Assembly: GCA_009760855.2 (NCBI GenBank)
Contig: WPIO01000025.1
Span: 3,243,501-3,281,000 of the forward strand
Reading direction: 5' to 3'
DNA from: Cristatella mucedo
Taxonomy: Eukaryota > Bryozoa > Phylactolaemata > Cristatellidae
DNA: 37,500 bases
Under the pieces are notes generated by a model that did not search any database, was not told where the DNA came from, and was given only the letters and a program-made list of their open reading frames with translations. Shown here piece after piece: positions 9,256 to 20,060 of the stretch (position 1 is the first letter of the stretch; every line of letters begins with the position of its first letter). The translations under genes were made by a program, and so were the position numbers.

Positions 9256-9800
9256 TGGTGATGGTCGCACAACAGCGTCGCCTATTAAAAGAGCAAAGCC
9301 TAGTTTAGCCTATGGCCTATAATGACCCTGGCTGGCCACCCTTCCTAGCTTTTCTAACTGCCATACTGCTGCCATCTCTTTTAAAAAGCTTCGTGAAACT
9401 ATGATTTTGAATCTAAGATATTTAAAATAGTGTTTTGGGCTAACCCACTAAATTTCATGGAATTTCGCATGCGCATTTTTATGTAGTGGCCTTAATTTGC
9501 CCGGCCTGCCATTAAAACTCGAACGGCCATACAGCTGCCATGTTCACCATAGGCGCTGTGCAACTGCCGCTTATGTTGCAATCTATAGAATATGGTATTT
9601 CGGGTTCAACGACAAAATTTCATGATATTGCATTCGTGATTAAAAATGCTACCACCTATGATGGACTAGCCACCGAGTCTATAGCATTTGAACACACGCG
9701 CTATGTTATGGGACTTGGTTGTTAACCCCAAAACACTTTATTTTATATTATGGAATTAAAACCACATTTGCGCACGGACTTTTGTGAAATGGCAGTTGTA
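9256..9800 (+). repeat. Degenerate ~165-bp tandem repeat, forward block 2
   Basis: Resumption of the forward units after LINE-B. The CCACTAAATTTCATGGAATTTCGCATG-type box lies near 9447 and the CGACAAAATTTCATGAT-type box near 9615, about 168 bp apart. GCCATACAGCTGCCAT at 9526 matches the second box of block 1. Confidence 0.7.
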
Positions 9801-10497
9801 TTGAAGTTCAAATAGTTAGGGAGATTGGCCTGTTCAGACCATTGGAGATCATTACATAAGAACGGGCGTGCTAAATTGCAAGCAATTTAGTGGGCAAGCC
9901 CAGAACACTGTTGTCTATAATAAGGAATTAAATTCGTAGTTTCGCGACGCTTTTTGTAGAAATTCCAGCTGTACAGCAGTTAGAATATGCAGGGAGGCTG
10001 GCTGGCCGAGCGCCTGGGAGCCATACTGTGGGAACGCGGATGCGCAAAGGCAGGAAATTTTGGCGAGTAAACCCGGAACGTATTCATCGATAATTTTGAA
10101 TTAAAACCGCAGCTTAGCGATGGATTTTTGGGAGATTGCAGCTATATCGCAGTTGGAAAATTAAGGGAGGGCCATTGAAAGCTATAGCATTGAAACGCCG
10201 ATGCGCAGTCGCAAAGTACATTGTAAGGGTAAACCCGGAGCATTTTTTCTATAACGTGAAAATAAAACCACAATTGATGACACCAATTGTAGAAATAGTG
10301 GCTCTATTGAAGTCCAAACATTTGGGACTGATAGTTGGTCCGGGCCATATGAAGCAATAGCACAAGGTCGTGAATGCGCAATAGCATGAAATTTTGTTGG
10401 TAAAGCCGGCGCAGTGTTTTCTATAATGCGAAATCAAAACCGCAGTTGCACGACGACTATGGTAGAAACGGCAGCTGAAAAATCGCAGCTGAAAATA

Positions 10498-10566
10498 TAA
10501 TAATAATATAATATAAATATAATATAATATAATGTATAATAATATAATATAATATATAATAATCAC
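10498..10566. repeat. AT-rich simple repeat (TAATA/ATAATAT)n
   Basis: About 70 bp of TAATA, ATAATAT and TATAA permutations inserted inside an inverted satellite unit. GAAAAATCGCAGCTGAAAA before it and ATCACAGCTGAAAAAT after it form a partial duplication, suggesting local slippage or insertion. Confidence 0.8.
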
Positions 10567-11204
10567 AGCTGAAAAATAAAGCTCAGGCCCGGGCATTGGA
10601 GGAGGCCATTGCATGATGATGCGAAAGCCTAACGGCATGGAATTTCGTTGGTAAACCCGGAACACGCTGTTTTGCTTCGTCAGAGTTGGAATATGTAGGG
10701 AGGCCCCGATGACCCGGACCACATTGTAATAGAACGGCGATGCGAAATCGCAATTCATCGTGTAAAAAAAGCCCAATGCACTGTTTTTAATGAGGAAAAT
10801 CGGGTAAGAAAAGCCCGACGCACTGTTTTTAATGAGGAATCAAAATTGCAATTGTTTGACGCCTATTTTGAAGCCTATAGGAATATCAGCCGTATCGCAG
10901 TGGTATTATGTAAGGAGGCTGGCTGGCCCGAGCCATTAGAGGCCATATCATGAGAACAAGAATATTCGCAATCGCATAAAATTTGGCGGAAAAACCCAAA
11001 CCAAAGTGTTTCACGGTGTGAAATCCAAAACCGCAGCTGCGTGACACCATTCGTGGAAATGGCAGTTGTTCCGCAGTTTAAATGTGTAGGAATGCTGGCT
11101 GACACGCGCCAAAGAAGGCCATAGCATTAAAATGCTTATCTGCTTCGAATGAAACTTTGTAGCTGAACCCGGATCACTATTTTTATAACAAATCTGTTAA
11201 GAGC

Positions 11205-11265
11205 CTAGAAAGAGATTCGGTTCTCTGAGTGTGCTATACAAATGCATTTTTATTATTATCACATG
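11205..11265 (+). mobile_element. LINE-A-type 3' tail fragment inside the satellite
   Basis: GAGCCTAGAAAGAGATT followed by GGTTCTCTGAGTGTGCTATA, then ATGCATTTTTATTATTATC: the LINE-A stem-loop and tail. GTGCTATACAA replaces the usual GCGCTTTATCAA, the variant also seen at 18335-18352. Only the last ~60 bp are present. Confidence 0.7.
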
Positions 11266-11454
11266 GACTCAAAATAGAAAATGCGTGACGCTTATTGTGG
11301 AAATAGTAGTTCTAACATGGTAGAGAGGCTGGCTGCCACGAGTCTTTAGAGGCCGTAATATGAGAATGCCCAAGCACAATGCTATAAAATTTGGATTTTA
11401 AACACGGAATACAATTTTCTATAATGTGGGATAAAACTTGCAGCTGCCCGATGC

Positions 11455-11765
11455 CTATTGTAGAAACGGCAACTGTATCGCTTTCCGAAATTGTAGACCT
11501 TCTCGTGGGGGCGAGCCACGTGAGGCCATTGCACCAAATTTCATGCGATTATGCATGAGCGTTCTTGTGCAATGACCTGCAATGGCCCTGCACGCGGCTG
11601 CTTTTTCAAACTGTGATGCAACTGCTATTTCCAAAATAGGAATTGTACAACTGCAGTTATAATTACAAATTATACTAAACAATTTCCGCGTTTACCCACT
11701 AAATTGTATGCTTTTGCTCGATCGCGTTCTGAAAAATCGTTACTTATTAATAGAATTTATAATCA
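11455..11765 (+). repeat. Degenerate ~165-bp tandem repeat, forward block 3
   Basis: Orientation switches back: CACCAAATTTCATGCGATTATGC at 11531, GAGCGTTCTTGTGCAATGAC at 11557, GCGTTTACCCACTAAATTG at 11687. Only about two units long. Confidence 0.65.
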
Positions 11766-12320
11766 AACATTTGCGATACCTATTGTGGAAATGACTAATG
11801 TATCGCAGATAAAAAATGTAGGACTGCTTTTGGGCCGGGCAATTGTGGGCTATTGCACAAGAACGCGAATGCTAAATCGCAAAAGAATTTGTGATTGAAT
11901 GTAATCAAAAGCACAGTGGCACAATGCCTGCTGTGGCAAAAGCAGCTGTATGGCTGTATGCATATTCAGGGAGGCTGGCTGGCCCGGGCCACTGGTGGCC
12001 ATAGTATGAGAACAGCCAAGCGCAATGGCATGAAATTCGGCGGGCAAACTCGGAACACTTTTTTCTCCAACGAAAACTACTAACCACAGTTTCGCGAAAT
12101 GTATTGTGGGAATTGTCTCTGTATCGCTGCTGGGATATTTGGCCTAGTCAGCAGGACCTAGCTTCCGGAGGCCACAGGGTTCGAACGCAAAGACGCGATA
12201 GCATGACATTTCGCGTGTAAACCCGGAGCACCATTCTGCATAAGTTAGAATCAAGACTACCGTTTTAGGTCGTTTATTGTGGATATTGCAGCTCGTATCG
12301 TTGTGTATCGAAGTTATTTT
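11766..12320 (-). repeat. Degenerate ~165-bp tandem repeat, inverted block 2
   Basis: Reverse units again: GGGAGGCTGGCTGGCCCGGG at 11968, CAAACTCGGAACACTTTTTT at 12045, TAAACCCGGAGCACCATT at 12218 (about 174 bp apart). Confidence 0.65.
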
Positions 12321-12756
12321 CTGGACCCGGCCATAAAAAGTTAAAAAACAACTTAACTCCAAAAAACACTTAACTCCACGGCTCTTAAGCGGCGCTTTTC
12401 TCTCGAACTGATTTTGTGATATCAACATGATCAGCAGCCTGTCGGCCTGTCGGCAAGGTGCCGTAATGAAAGCGACGCGCTCGCAAAATCCTTCCCGCTC
12501 GTAACCGTTACCACTGAAACGAGTAAGTTCATAAAAGTGCTCAACGACGGCAACAAATGTTTAACTTAATGAAAACAAACGAAAAGCAGCTTGTTTTCTA
12601 GACGAACTCGATCTATCTCAGCATGAAGCCCTCCAATGAGTACATTATTTCGTGGCTGTCATATAGAGAGGTCGTAGCGAGTTCTTTGCTGCGGAAATCC
12701 TTATTTGTGCCTCTTTTATCTGAAGAATAAGCAACCCATCAAATATGATGATTATA
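12321..12756. other. Unassigned spacer between satellite and microsatellite
   Basis: Contains a short direct duplication (ACTTAACTCCA twice at 12351-12378) and CTGTCGGC twice at 12438-12453. No gene or family recognised. Confidence 0.4.
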
Positions 12757-12764
12757 TATATATG

Positions 12765-12858
<94 letters not shown>

Positions 12859-12888
12859 TGCATGCGCCTGTGTGTGCGTGCGTGTGCC

Positions 12889-12924
<36 letters not shown>

Positions 12925-12965
12925 AGTCTGTCTGTCTGTGTTATGCTGTGTTGTGTGTATGTGTA

Positions 12966-12996
<31 letters not shown>

Positions 12997-13030
12997 CTGT
13001 GTGTGTCTGTGTGTGTGTGTGTGCGCGCGC
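12757..13030. repeat. Compound microsatellite (TA)n (TG)n (TCTG)n (TG)n
   Basis: A TA-rich run, then about 75 bases of nearly pure TG (12779-12854), TCTG/GTCT tetranucleotides (12887-12940), and a second TG-rich run (12968-13022). Open frames across it in several registers encode only Cys-Val or Thr-His repeats and are not genes. Confidence 0.95.
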
Positions 13031-13289
13031 GAGTGCACAAATATACCGAATCTTTTAAGAGTGCTTCCCTTCTTTCCCAGCCTCTATCTTTCAGTAGAAT
13101 ACCGAGTTCTCCTCGACGCTGCCTGCTCGTCCTCCGAGCCGCAAATTTCCACAATCCATCGTTATCCACTATAACAGATGTAAAATCGACCTGAAGTTTG
13201 TGACGCGAACCTCAAAGTTCCAATGAACATTGCTGCACGCTGTCTTATAAATTTACCTACCAAAGTTTATGTCATATGCAAATGGGCTG

Positions 13290-14300
13290 GAAAGGCGTTG
13301 GCCTGTACCGCAATCCACTGCATTCCACCACAAATTGAAATTAATCTGAAGCGAAAATCTCTTTTGCATTGTACGTGATAGTAAACCAAGCGATGTTTAC
13401 TCACAAAATGTCACGAGAATTGGCACAGGCGTTCTCGTGCAATGCCAATGTCACTGTTTTTAAAGCGAATCCAAATATGTTCAAGCCATTTCGCACGTTA
13501 TTTGTCTAGTAATGCGCAGCAGTTGATAGCAATGGCCGGGCTCAATGTCTAAATCATTTGCCATCCGTCGCAAATAAATCAAAAATTGGCAGTACCTGTG
13601 CTTCAGTTTGGACTTAGTGCTGCTGTATGTATACTGTAGTTATGGTGCACCCAAGAAATGCCATCGGTAACGCCCGTTTCCTGGCGCTGCGTTGCAATCA
13701 ACCAGGCCAATACCGCTAAAGATCGCGGTGCTTCGCACGTTCACCAAAAAATGGATGTGCGAAGCTCCAAATTTATATTGCATTTTACAGAGCATTGTAT
13801 TTAAATTGCAACCCATCGCGCACGAATCACCGTGTGGAATACATTGTATCGACCGCAACAGACGAGGCCAATGCCGAAATCCCCATTAATCCACCACAAA
13901 TAGAAGAGATAATGGCTTCTATAAGCTTTGATTTTTTTTAATCATGCAAAATAACTTCGTTTTTAAGTGTTCAAAGTTCAAGTTCAACCAATTTTGATGT
14001 TTAATTGATGGGTAATGTGCGGTAATCTACATCAATGGCTGGGCCACTACCGCAATCCATTGTAAATCGGTCAGAAATCGGCAGTGCGAATCTCCAGTGT
14101 GGACTTCTTGCGGCTTTATGCTCTATTTACGGCATATCAAAGAAATTTTATTGTGAATGCTCGTCCTCGGACACTGCACTGAAATCAACTGCAACGGCCC
14201 GGGCTACTATCCAAATCCTCTGCAACTCATTCAAAATGACCATCTCTGCAGTCCATTTGCATGAGAGTGTAAGAAGAGGAACTGCATTAAATTGAGTTGG
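13290..14300 (+). repeat. Second diverged tandem repeat zone, ~157-174 bp period
   Basis: A box like GGCCxxTACCGCAATCCACTGCAAATC recurs near 13297, 13531, 13704, 13863, 14037 and 14194; spacings after the first are 173, 159, 174 and 157. Segments near 13592-13660 and 14080-14150 (GGCAGTxC...CAGTxTGGACTT) also align. At 13395-13450 it contains a unit of the neighbouring satellite (GCGTTCTCGTGCAATGCC), so the two zones are probably related. Confidence 0.55.
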
Positions 14301-14313
14301 TGCATAATGAAGA

Positions 14314-14476
14314 TGGTTTAGTACCCCTAACCATGTTATTCTTGTTGTTTGTTTATCAAGCATGATATTACTCACCATTCAATTGCATTTCTCTCTGCAG
14401 CAAATGTAAAGCACCTAGAGAGAGATTGAGTTCTCTGAGGGCTATTTATCAAGTGCATTATTATTATTATTATTAC
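14314..14476 (+). mobile_element. LINE-A 3'-end copy, plus strand
   Basis: TACCCCTAACCATGTTATTC, then TTTCTCTCTGCAGCAAATGT, AAAGCACCTAGAGAGAGATT, TTCTCTGAGGGC and (ATT)n. This is the same 3' UTR as at 6990-7190; only ~160 bp present. Confidence 0.85.
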
Positions 14477-15180
14477 GAGCTTTGAGTCACCAACTTCCCG
14501 ACGATTTTAACTTTATTATAGACGATTTTGGTGGATTGTGGAGGATTGCGATACTTTGTTGAATCCCAGAGGCCTACAGCAGCCGGCCAGATTCAATGAA
14601 GAACCAACGAATCAAAGACCATAAAATCTCAAATTACTCATAGATATCTCATAAAATACCAAGCGTAGCCCAGCTGGATGTCGATGTGCTTCTGCTCAAA
14701 TGGAGCGACATAATGAAGCGACTGGGTCCGAGGTGAGCTCGGAAAAAGCTTCCCGGGTGGAGAGAAAAATGGATACAGGCCACGGCGTGGCGCGTCTTTG
14801 AGACGCCTCAAGGGCGAGTCATAGGCTCGGGTGCTTTACTAGCCGAGCTACCTCAGCCAGCGATTCTATTCCTCTGCTAGCAGCGACGCAGCGACACGCG
14901 AGCAGAGGCTTGCCGTCACTGCCGCTTTGCATCTGGCGACCGGCCGAAGCCATCGAGATTAGCAGCTGCTGACTCGGCGAAGTCAGCTACCCGCGAAACT
15001 TTGGTAACCGAACGCGCCCAGCGATTTCGGATGCCCGAGAAGTCAGTTCAGGGCGCAGAGCTGGCAGGCGTGACACCCGAGTGGTTCAAGGAGTGACGCC
15101 GTTAGTCGTACGGAAAGGAAGGTCGGCAGCACGGTCAAAGTGCAAAGGGGGCTAGCTATAGCCGTCGACGAGACCTCCGA
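14477..15180. other. Unassigned region with a possible minus-strand SINE head
   Basis: On the minus strand 14866-14800 reads GAGGTAGCTCGGCTAGTAAA followed by GCACCCGAGCC, resembling the 5' half and Pol III A box of a tRNA-derived SINE, but I see no clear B box. The rest shows no gene or known repeat. Confidence 0.3.
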
Positions 15181-15184
15181 AGGT

Positions 15185-15315
15185 AGGTGCCCGGTTGGTT
15201 CTAGCTCACTGGTAAGGTACTCGCATTTCATGACCCAGGTTGGGGTTTTGAGTCTGGCAAGCGGGTTGAAAGCCTCTGAGGCACAGGGCTGTTGAATCCC
15301 TTACTTTTCTAGTGT
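15185..15315 (+). mobile_element. tRNA-derived SINE, diverged copy
   Basis: TAGCTCACTGGTAAGGTACT (A-box-like) is followed by GGGGTTTTGAGTC (B-box-like) about 40 bp on, then AAAGCCTCTGAGGCA, GGGCTGTTGAATCC and TTACTTTTCTAG. The order and the 3' part match the SINE copies at 24957 and 29865, with an internal deletion. Confidence 0.5.
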
Positions 15316-16275
15316 TTAGGTTGTTAGGGGCCGTCTGAATAAGACGAGACGCCTTTTTTAGAGTTAGCTATGCACCATCTGGAACTAGCTCTGTGGGTAC
15401 AATCGTGTCAACTTGGTTAGCGTCATCATACTTAACATCATTGTAGTTTCAACTTTTAGAAGATCGTAATCTTTGTTTGAGCTGAACCTCAGAGATTTTT
15501 TCCGGTAATCCGGATTTGGTGACAGATTTGAAGTTGAAGTTCCCTCGAAGCTCCTCTGACAGTTTGAATTGCTCGCGAAGCGTGCGCTTGGTATGCGCTG
15601 GCCTCTATCCGGGTTGGTGATGGTGGTTGTGCTGTAAGAAGCAAGGTTCTATTTAGTTTTTTATAAAATTTTTAGTCTCTAGTTCAGCCAGTTTCAGATC
15701 TCCCGGCTATACCCACAGCAGGAGAACTGGTATAGCGGAGCTAGCAGCGTTTCGAAGTAATCCCTTCTCGTATTCTGAATGTGCAGCTTACAACTGGACA
15801 ACCTGCAAGGCAGCTCTCACTAATACGCGAGGGTAATGCTCCCTTCGACTATCCAGTCAGTTATTACATCAACTGTATTTCTGTATCCATTTTCTGATAG
15901 AAAACTAATCTGTTTCCTCATTTAAAGGCCTGAAGTTTACTGATGCAGTAACTTCGAGATTTTAATCGGTGGAGCAATGGTGAGACCATAAGCTAGGGCT
16001 CACATTGTTAGTGTTATCTTAGATTACTGCCTGATTTTGACAATTTCATTCACAAGACCTCTTCGTAGCCTGCCATCGCAGTTTTTACCAGCAGAATACG
16101 CGGTTGTCTTTCACGATTTCAGGCTAAAGATCTTACTGACATTGTGATTTTCTTAGGGCTCGGTGACTGTATACAAATCCTAGCAATTCGGCCACTTAAC
16201 TCCGTTGCTAAATAATCTACAGTTGCTTACGGTCAAACTGCTTAAATTAACCAAAATCATATATATTATGCGACA
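15316..16275. other. Unassigned region
   Basis: About 960 bp of unremarkable composition without open frames of note, microsatellites or recognisable element ends. I see nothing specific here. Confidence 0.35.
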
Positions 16276-16284
16276 GTAACTACC
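16276..16284. repeat. 9-bp direct repeat flanking the MULE-like element
   Basis: GTAACTACC, repeated at 16917-16925 immediately after the element; read as target-site duplication. Confidence 0.6.
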
Positions 16285-16916
16285 ATAGTCAAGTTAGTCC
16301 GTGCGTATGCGACATTCCGTATAATGTGACCTGACAAAACAGCCTCGACAAAACAGCACCGACAAAATAGCCTCCACACAAAACATCCTAAGACAAAACA
16401 GCACCAACAAAAGAGCCCCGGCAAAGCTCCATGAGCATTACTTTTTGCTTTACCATACCGAAACCCTTCATTTAGTAACAACTCTTTCCTTTTCTGCGAT
16501 ACTATCCGCTCCATATTGACTGATCGATATGGACAGGAAGGATTGAAAGAATAAGGCGGCAAACGGAAACAAAAATAAATAAGAAAATGGGGATTATTAG
16601 TAACTTATTCTTGAATTACTTGTAATTTTGTAAAGCAAAAATATTTCAATAGATTTTCAGTTGTTAACGTTTTCAATAAAACATTTTTTTAAATTGGTTT
16701 TCGTTATCGTAATTGAATATTTGTTCTATGTTATAAGCTAAGGGCACAAAAGATTTGTCAAAATATTCTTTAAATTACTCGGGGCGTTTTTTCGGAGCTA
16801 TTTTGTCAGGGCTATCTTGCCTTGGGCTGTTTTGTGGAGCCTTTTTTCTCGGAGCCATTTTGTGAGGTTATTTTTGTCAGGGGCTGTTTCGTCGGGGTGC
16901 ACCCGTATAGACTACT
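16285..16916 (-). mobile_element. MULE-like foldback DNA transposon, 632 bp, non-autonomous
   Basis: Both ends are arrays of a short sub-repeat in opposite orientation: GACAAAACAGCxCC units at 16330-16430 and GGGCTxTTTTGTCGGxG units at 16780-16900, giving inverted arms over 100 bp long around an AT-rich core. GTAACTACC directly flanks the element (16276-16284 and 16917-16925), a 9-bp duplication as made by Mutator-like elements. Inside, the minus strand from about 16513 encodes MERIVSQKRKELLLNEGF, resembling the start of a FLYWCH zinc finger often fused to MULE transposases (recalled from memory). No transposase domain remains. Confidence 0.65.
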
Positions 16917-16925
16917 GTAACTACC

Positions 16926-17572
16926 TGATTGCAAATCTTCCTTGCATGTGCAATGGGATGCTCACTAATAGTGCAAAACTAAAAAGCTAGGCCTTTCTGT
17001 CAGGAACGTAACAATAATACATAATACACGCTAACGCACCGTCGCACTGCTGGCACCACCGCACTGCCCGATGCTTTTCTTGTATTGAGTTGGCCGCAGT
17101 CAACGCTCTCTTCTAATTAGAGAAGTTTTTATGTCTAAGCTCGACGGATTTCGTTTTTGCGCTGAGTTCGCCTTCAACCAGACTTCGGAGCTGTCAGACG
17201 ATAGAGGGTTGCTTTCCTGCAAGCCGCAAATGCACAACTTGGGCGGACTACTGGGCACAGATGGTGGCAACCGAATGCACTGAATTTCGCAAGACGCCTC
17301 GTGGGTAGCAAGTTGGCATTAGTCCAAGCGAGCTGTCGATACAGGCCTTAAACATGATTTTAGTAAGCCTGGAATTGCAATCGCGTCTACTATGCGGCTA
17401 CCAGTTGGGAGCCCTCTTGGAGCGCCCCAACGCCAACGTCTAGTTCTAGGCGCCACTTTCGCACTGAAGACTGTCAGGCCACGTGACCACAGGCCATCAA
17501 CTTAACGAGCAACGATCTAGGATGTGAATTTGGAACATAGGGGTCCAGGGTCAGTACCACTAATCGTCATGT
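16926..17572. other. Unassigned spacer
   Basis: No credible open frame, repeat or element end recognised. Confidence 0.35.
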
Positions 17573-17945
17573 AATGTAATTTATCTCCATCTGTAACTCC
17601 ACAAAGCCATAAAGACTGTGTGGGTGTTACGCAGGAGAGTTTTGCATAGCGCACTCACAGGCTATTTGGCTTTCGGTACGCATTCGGTAGCCAACAGACT
17701 TCATCTCACGCAACAAAGAGAAGGTGGGAAGCGTAGTAGAATCAGGAGAGCAGTTGAGGTAGTGAGTAGCATGGAAGTAGCAGCTCAGAACCGCTGAAAA
17801 GGATGAGCCATAGCCGGTAGCAGGAGAGTGGTTGTCGTTGCGTAAGGTTCGTGGAAGCGAGTTCCATAGTCTAGGACCTGCAGAGCTAAAGCTTCTGTCG
17901 CCAACGGCCATACCACGTTGACGACAGCGGCCCACATTGCAGGTC
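17573..17945 (-). mobile_element. LINE-B 3' copy
   Basis: GTAATTTATCTCCATCTGTA and the following ~350 bp match 8437-8790 closely. The minus strand encodes AVGDRSFSSAGPRLWNSLPR, the conserved C-terminal LINE motif, intact here where the 8.5-kb copy has RRRNTLPR. Truncated after that. Confidence 0.8.
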
Positions 17946-18215
17946 GAAAGTTCTGGCGTGATGACTCATTGAGGAATCAACGCGCGGCAGTCTGCAGGCC
18001 AGCCTTTAGGGTCTCACCATTAAGCAGCAAAGGATATGCACGACAGCTTACGCAGAGGGAGATCATGTTGCCTTAGGTGATGTGGAGCTCAAACAGTGGA
18101 AGTCCTGGTAAGAGCTGTTGACCTTGAGGCTGGTGTACAAATGTCTACCATGCTTCTTCAAATGTTGATTTGCTCATATCACGCCAAGTGGATAATGCGA
18201 CTGCGCCGCCCATGC
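17946..18215. other. Unassigned spacer
   Basis: Nothing recognisable. Confidence 0.3.
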
Positions 18216-18355
18216 TGTTTGGCCCGGCGGTAAGGTGCTCGCCTCAACCAATGTCAAGGTGAACGCTTTTGATGACGAGGTCTTTGGCTCGAGCACCATG
18301 ACGTATGTGAAGCACCTGAATAGAGATTAAGTTCTCTTAGGATGCTATACAAGTT

Positions 18356-18356
<1 letters not shown>
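18216..18356 (+). mobile_element. Candidate SINE with tRNA-like head and LINE-A-type tail
   Basis: TTTGGCCCGGCGGTAAGGTG looks like a tRNA D-arm/A box. About 90 bp later follow GAAGCACCTGAATAGAGATT, AAGTTCTCTTAGG and ATGCTATACAAG, which is the LINE-A 3' stem-loop and end variant. A SINE body fused to the LINE tail is expected for a SINE mobilised by that LINE. The B box is weak, so this could instead be two adjacent fragments. Confidence 0.45.
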
Positions 18357-18442
<86 letters not shown>

Positions 18443-18508
18443 CATGTATATAAATATATATATTTATTTATTTATATCATATATATATATAATATGTATA
18501 TATATATA
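18357..18508. repeat. Compound microsatellite (TA)n (GT)n (TA)n
   Basis: TA run at 18358-18388, GT run at 18389-18428, then TA-rich to 18508, bridging directly into the AAT tail of the next LINE. Confidence 0.95.
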
Positions 18509-19046
18509 ATAATAATGCACTTGATAAAGCGCCCTCAGAGAACCTAATCTCTTTCTAGTCGCTTTACATTTGCTGCAAAGTGAAATGCAATTGAATGGTA
18601 AGTAAAATCATGCTTGAAAAACAAACAAAATGAATAATATGGTTAAGGGTGACATGCACAGGGTCAGCATGCAAATGTGGTTAGTGGCAGCATGCACAGG
18701 GTCAGCACGCGTAAGCACATCAAGGACGAATCAAAGGGACCCACTAAATGCTGTCCTAAATAGGTGTGTATTGTAAGTTCTTTTTAAATGTGGTCAGGTC
18801 AGGCGATGTTCTGACGCAGGTCGGGAGGGAGTTCCAGGCTTTGGGAGCATACAAACTAAATGCACGGTCTCCAAAGGATTTAAGGTTTGTACGAGGTGTT
18901 GGTAGACTGTTGGATTCCGAAAAGCGGGTGGTACGGTGCTTGGCCTGATGGGGTAGTATATCTGAGAGATAGGCTAAAAGTGAGCGACAAAACTTTGAAG
19001 TCAATCCGTTGCTTGACTGGTAGCCAGTGCAGGTCGGCGAGAAGTG
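18509..19046 (-). mobile_element. LINE-A 3' copy, minus strand
   Basis: Very similar to 838-1385: AATAATGCACTTGATAAAGC, stem-loop, then the C-terminal coding remnant with SFGDRAFSLYAPKAWNSLP and LHWLPVKQRIDFK, ending at 19046. Among the best preserved copies, so probably among the younger ones. Frame broken by a deletion near 18978. Confidence 0.85.
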
Positions 19047-19074
19047 GACTAGAGTGGAGATATGTATATATCAT

Positions 19075-19165
19075 ACAGGCGCGTAGACTATGGGTCGGAA
19101 TGCTCGTGGCCTCATGCATGATCTTAGATAAAGGGTCGCGGGCTCAAGTACTATAGCAGACAATT
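19075..19165 (+). mobile_element. Possible SINE head
   Basis: GCGTAGACTATGGGTCGG and, ~50 bp later, GTCGCGGGCTCAAGTACT resemble A and B boxes of a tRNA-derived SINE. The 3' SINE part is not visible, so this is tentative. Confidence 0.3.
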
Positions 19166-19366
19166 TTATTTATTGTCCATTGCAAGCGGGAGCGATTTCC
19201 GCTTGTGGCTCTTCTTCTCGCTATATAAGTTAGGCTGCCGAATCGCCTAAATAGTTTCCTTTACGGTGACTCTGAGCTGACGCTCACACGACTCCAGTGG
19301 GCGGATCTAGCAGACGCTGCGGACGCTGCAGAGATGCGGACGCTGCTCGGCAGCCACGCTATAGGT

Positions 19367-19368
<2 letters not shown>

Positions 19369-19456
<88 letters not shown>

Positions 19457-19478
19457 GGGAGAGAGAGAGAGAGAGAGC
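19369..19478. repeat. (GA)n microsatellite
   Basis: About 110 bp of nearly pure GA with two GGGA interruptions near 19445-19460. The Arg-Glu and Leu-Ser open frames here are artefacts of it. Confidence 0.97.
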
Positions 19479-20060
19479 CGCCGAGAGCAGGGAGCCACGG
19501 AAGTGGCGCTAGCAAATATATTGACCGTTTTTGCCTATTTCGAATTCCTTCTATATCAAAGTGGCACATACAACTGTCGCAGACTCGAGTATGCCGTTTT
19601 CGACGAGCGCTAATAGGTTGGCTTCTATGCCGCTAACTGTAAAGCGACAAACGCAGTCTCTCGACAAGTCGATCGAGCCGGCAGCTCAACAAGCTATTCA
19701 CTGAGCGCCGGCGCCTGGCCGTGCCCGTGTGGCGCTCATAGGATACGAACGGGAACAGCAGAGACAACTTTATCGGTCAAACCCAAGGGCTGTACGTAGC
19801 CTCTTGGTATATCTCACTCTCACTCTGGTCGTTCAAATCCTTGTAAAAGCAACGCATGGAGTGCGACCATTGGTACGTGAACTAGCTGTCGCTCAGTGCA
19901 TGAGGTTATGAACGTTTGCCTTACTATAGTTGTGCCAGTGTGAAAAAGTGACTAATTCTAGTCTTAAAGAGATGCATGAGCTGGCAGCATTTCACGTCAG
20001 ATGAGCATGAACAATACTTATAAATTTTATTCAGCCAGACTGATTTCTCCACTTTGTTTT
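19479..20060. other. Unassigned spacer
   Basis: No gene or repeat recognised. Confidence 0.35.

Larger units (their letters stand above)
9801..11454 (-). repeat. Degenerate ~165-bp tandem repeat, inverted block 1
   Basis: The same unit in reverse orientation: TAAACCCGGAxC-type boxes occur near 10069, 10231, 10402, 10653, 10812, 10991, 11165 and 11400. Spacings are 162, 171, 251 (80 bp of AT-rich insertion included), 159, 179, 174 and 235 (includes a LINE tail of ~60 bp). GGCTGGCTGGCC is the reverse of the CCGGCCTGCC-like box. A local 43-bp direct duplication (GCACTGTTTTTAATGAGGA) lies at 10760-10845. Confidence 0.75.

Noticed and set aside
7530-12320. CRISPR-like or phage-type repeat array
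   Set aside because: Units are ~165 bp, diverged throughout, without a constant repeat and variable spacers; the context is eukaryotic.
12645-13194. Thr-His and Cys-Val repeat proteins
   Set aside because: Direct translations of the TG/TCTG microsatellite in several frames.
19297-19569. Arg-Glu and Leu-Ser repeat proteins
   Set aside because: Translations of the GA microsatellite.
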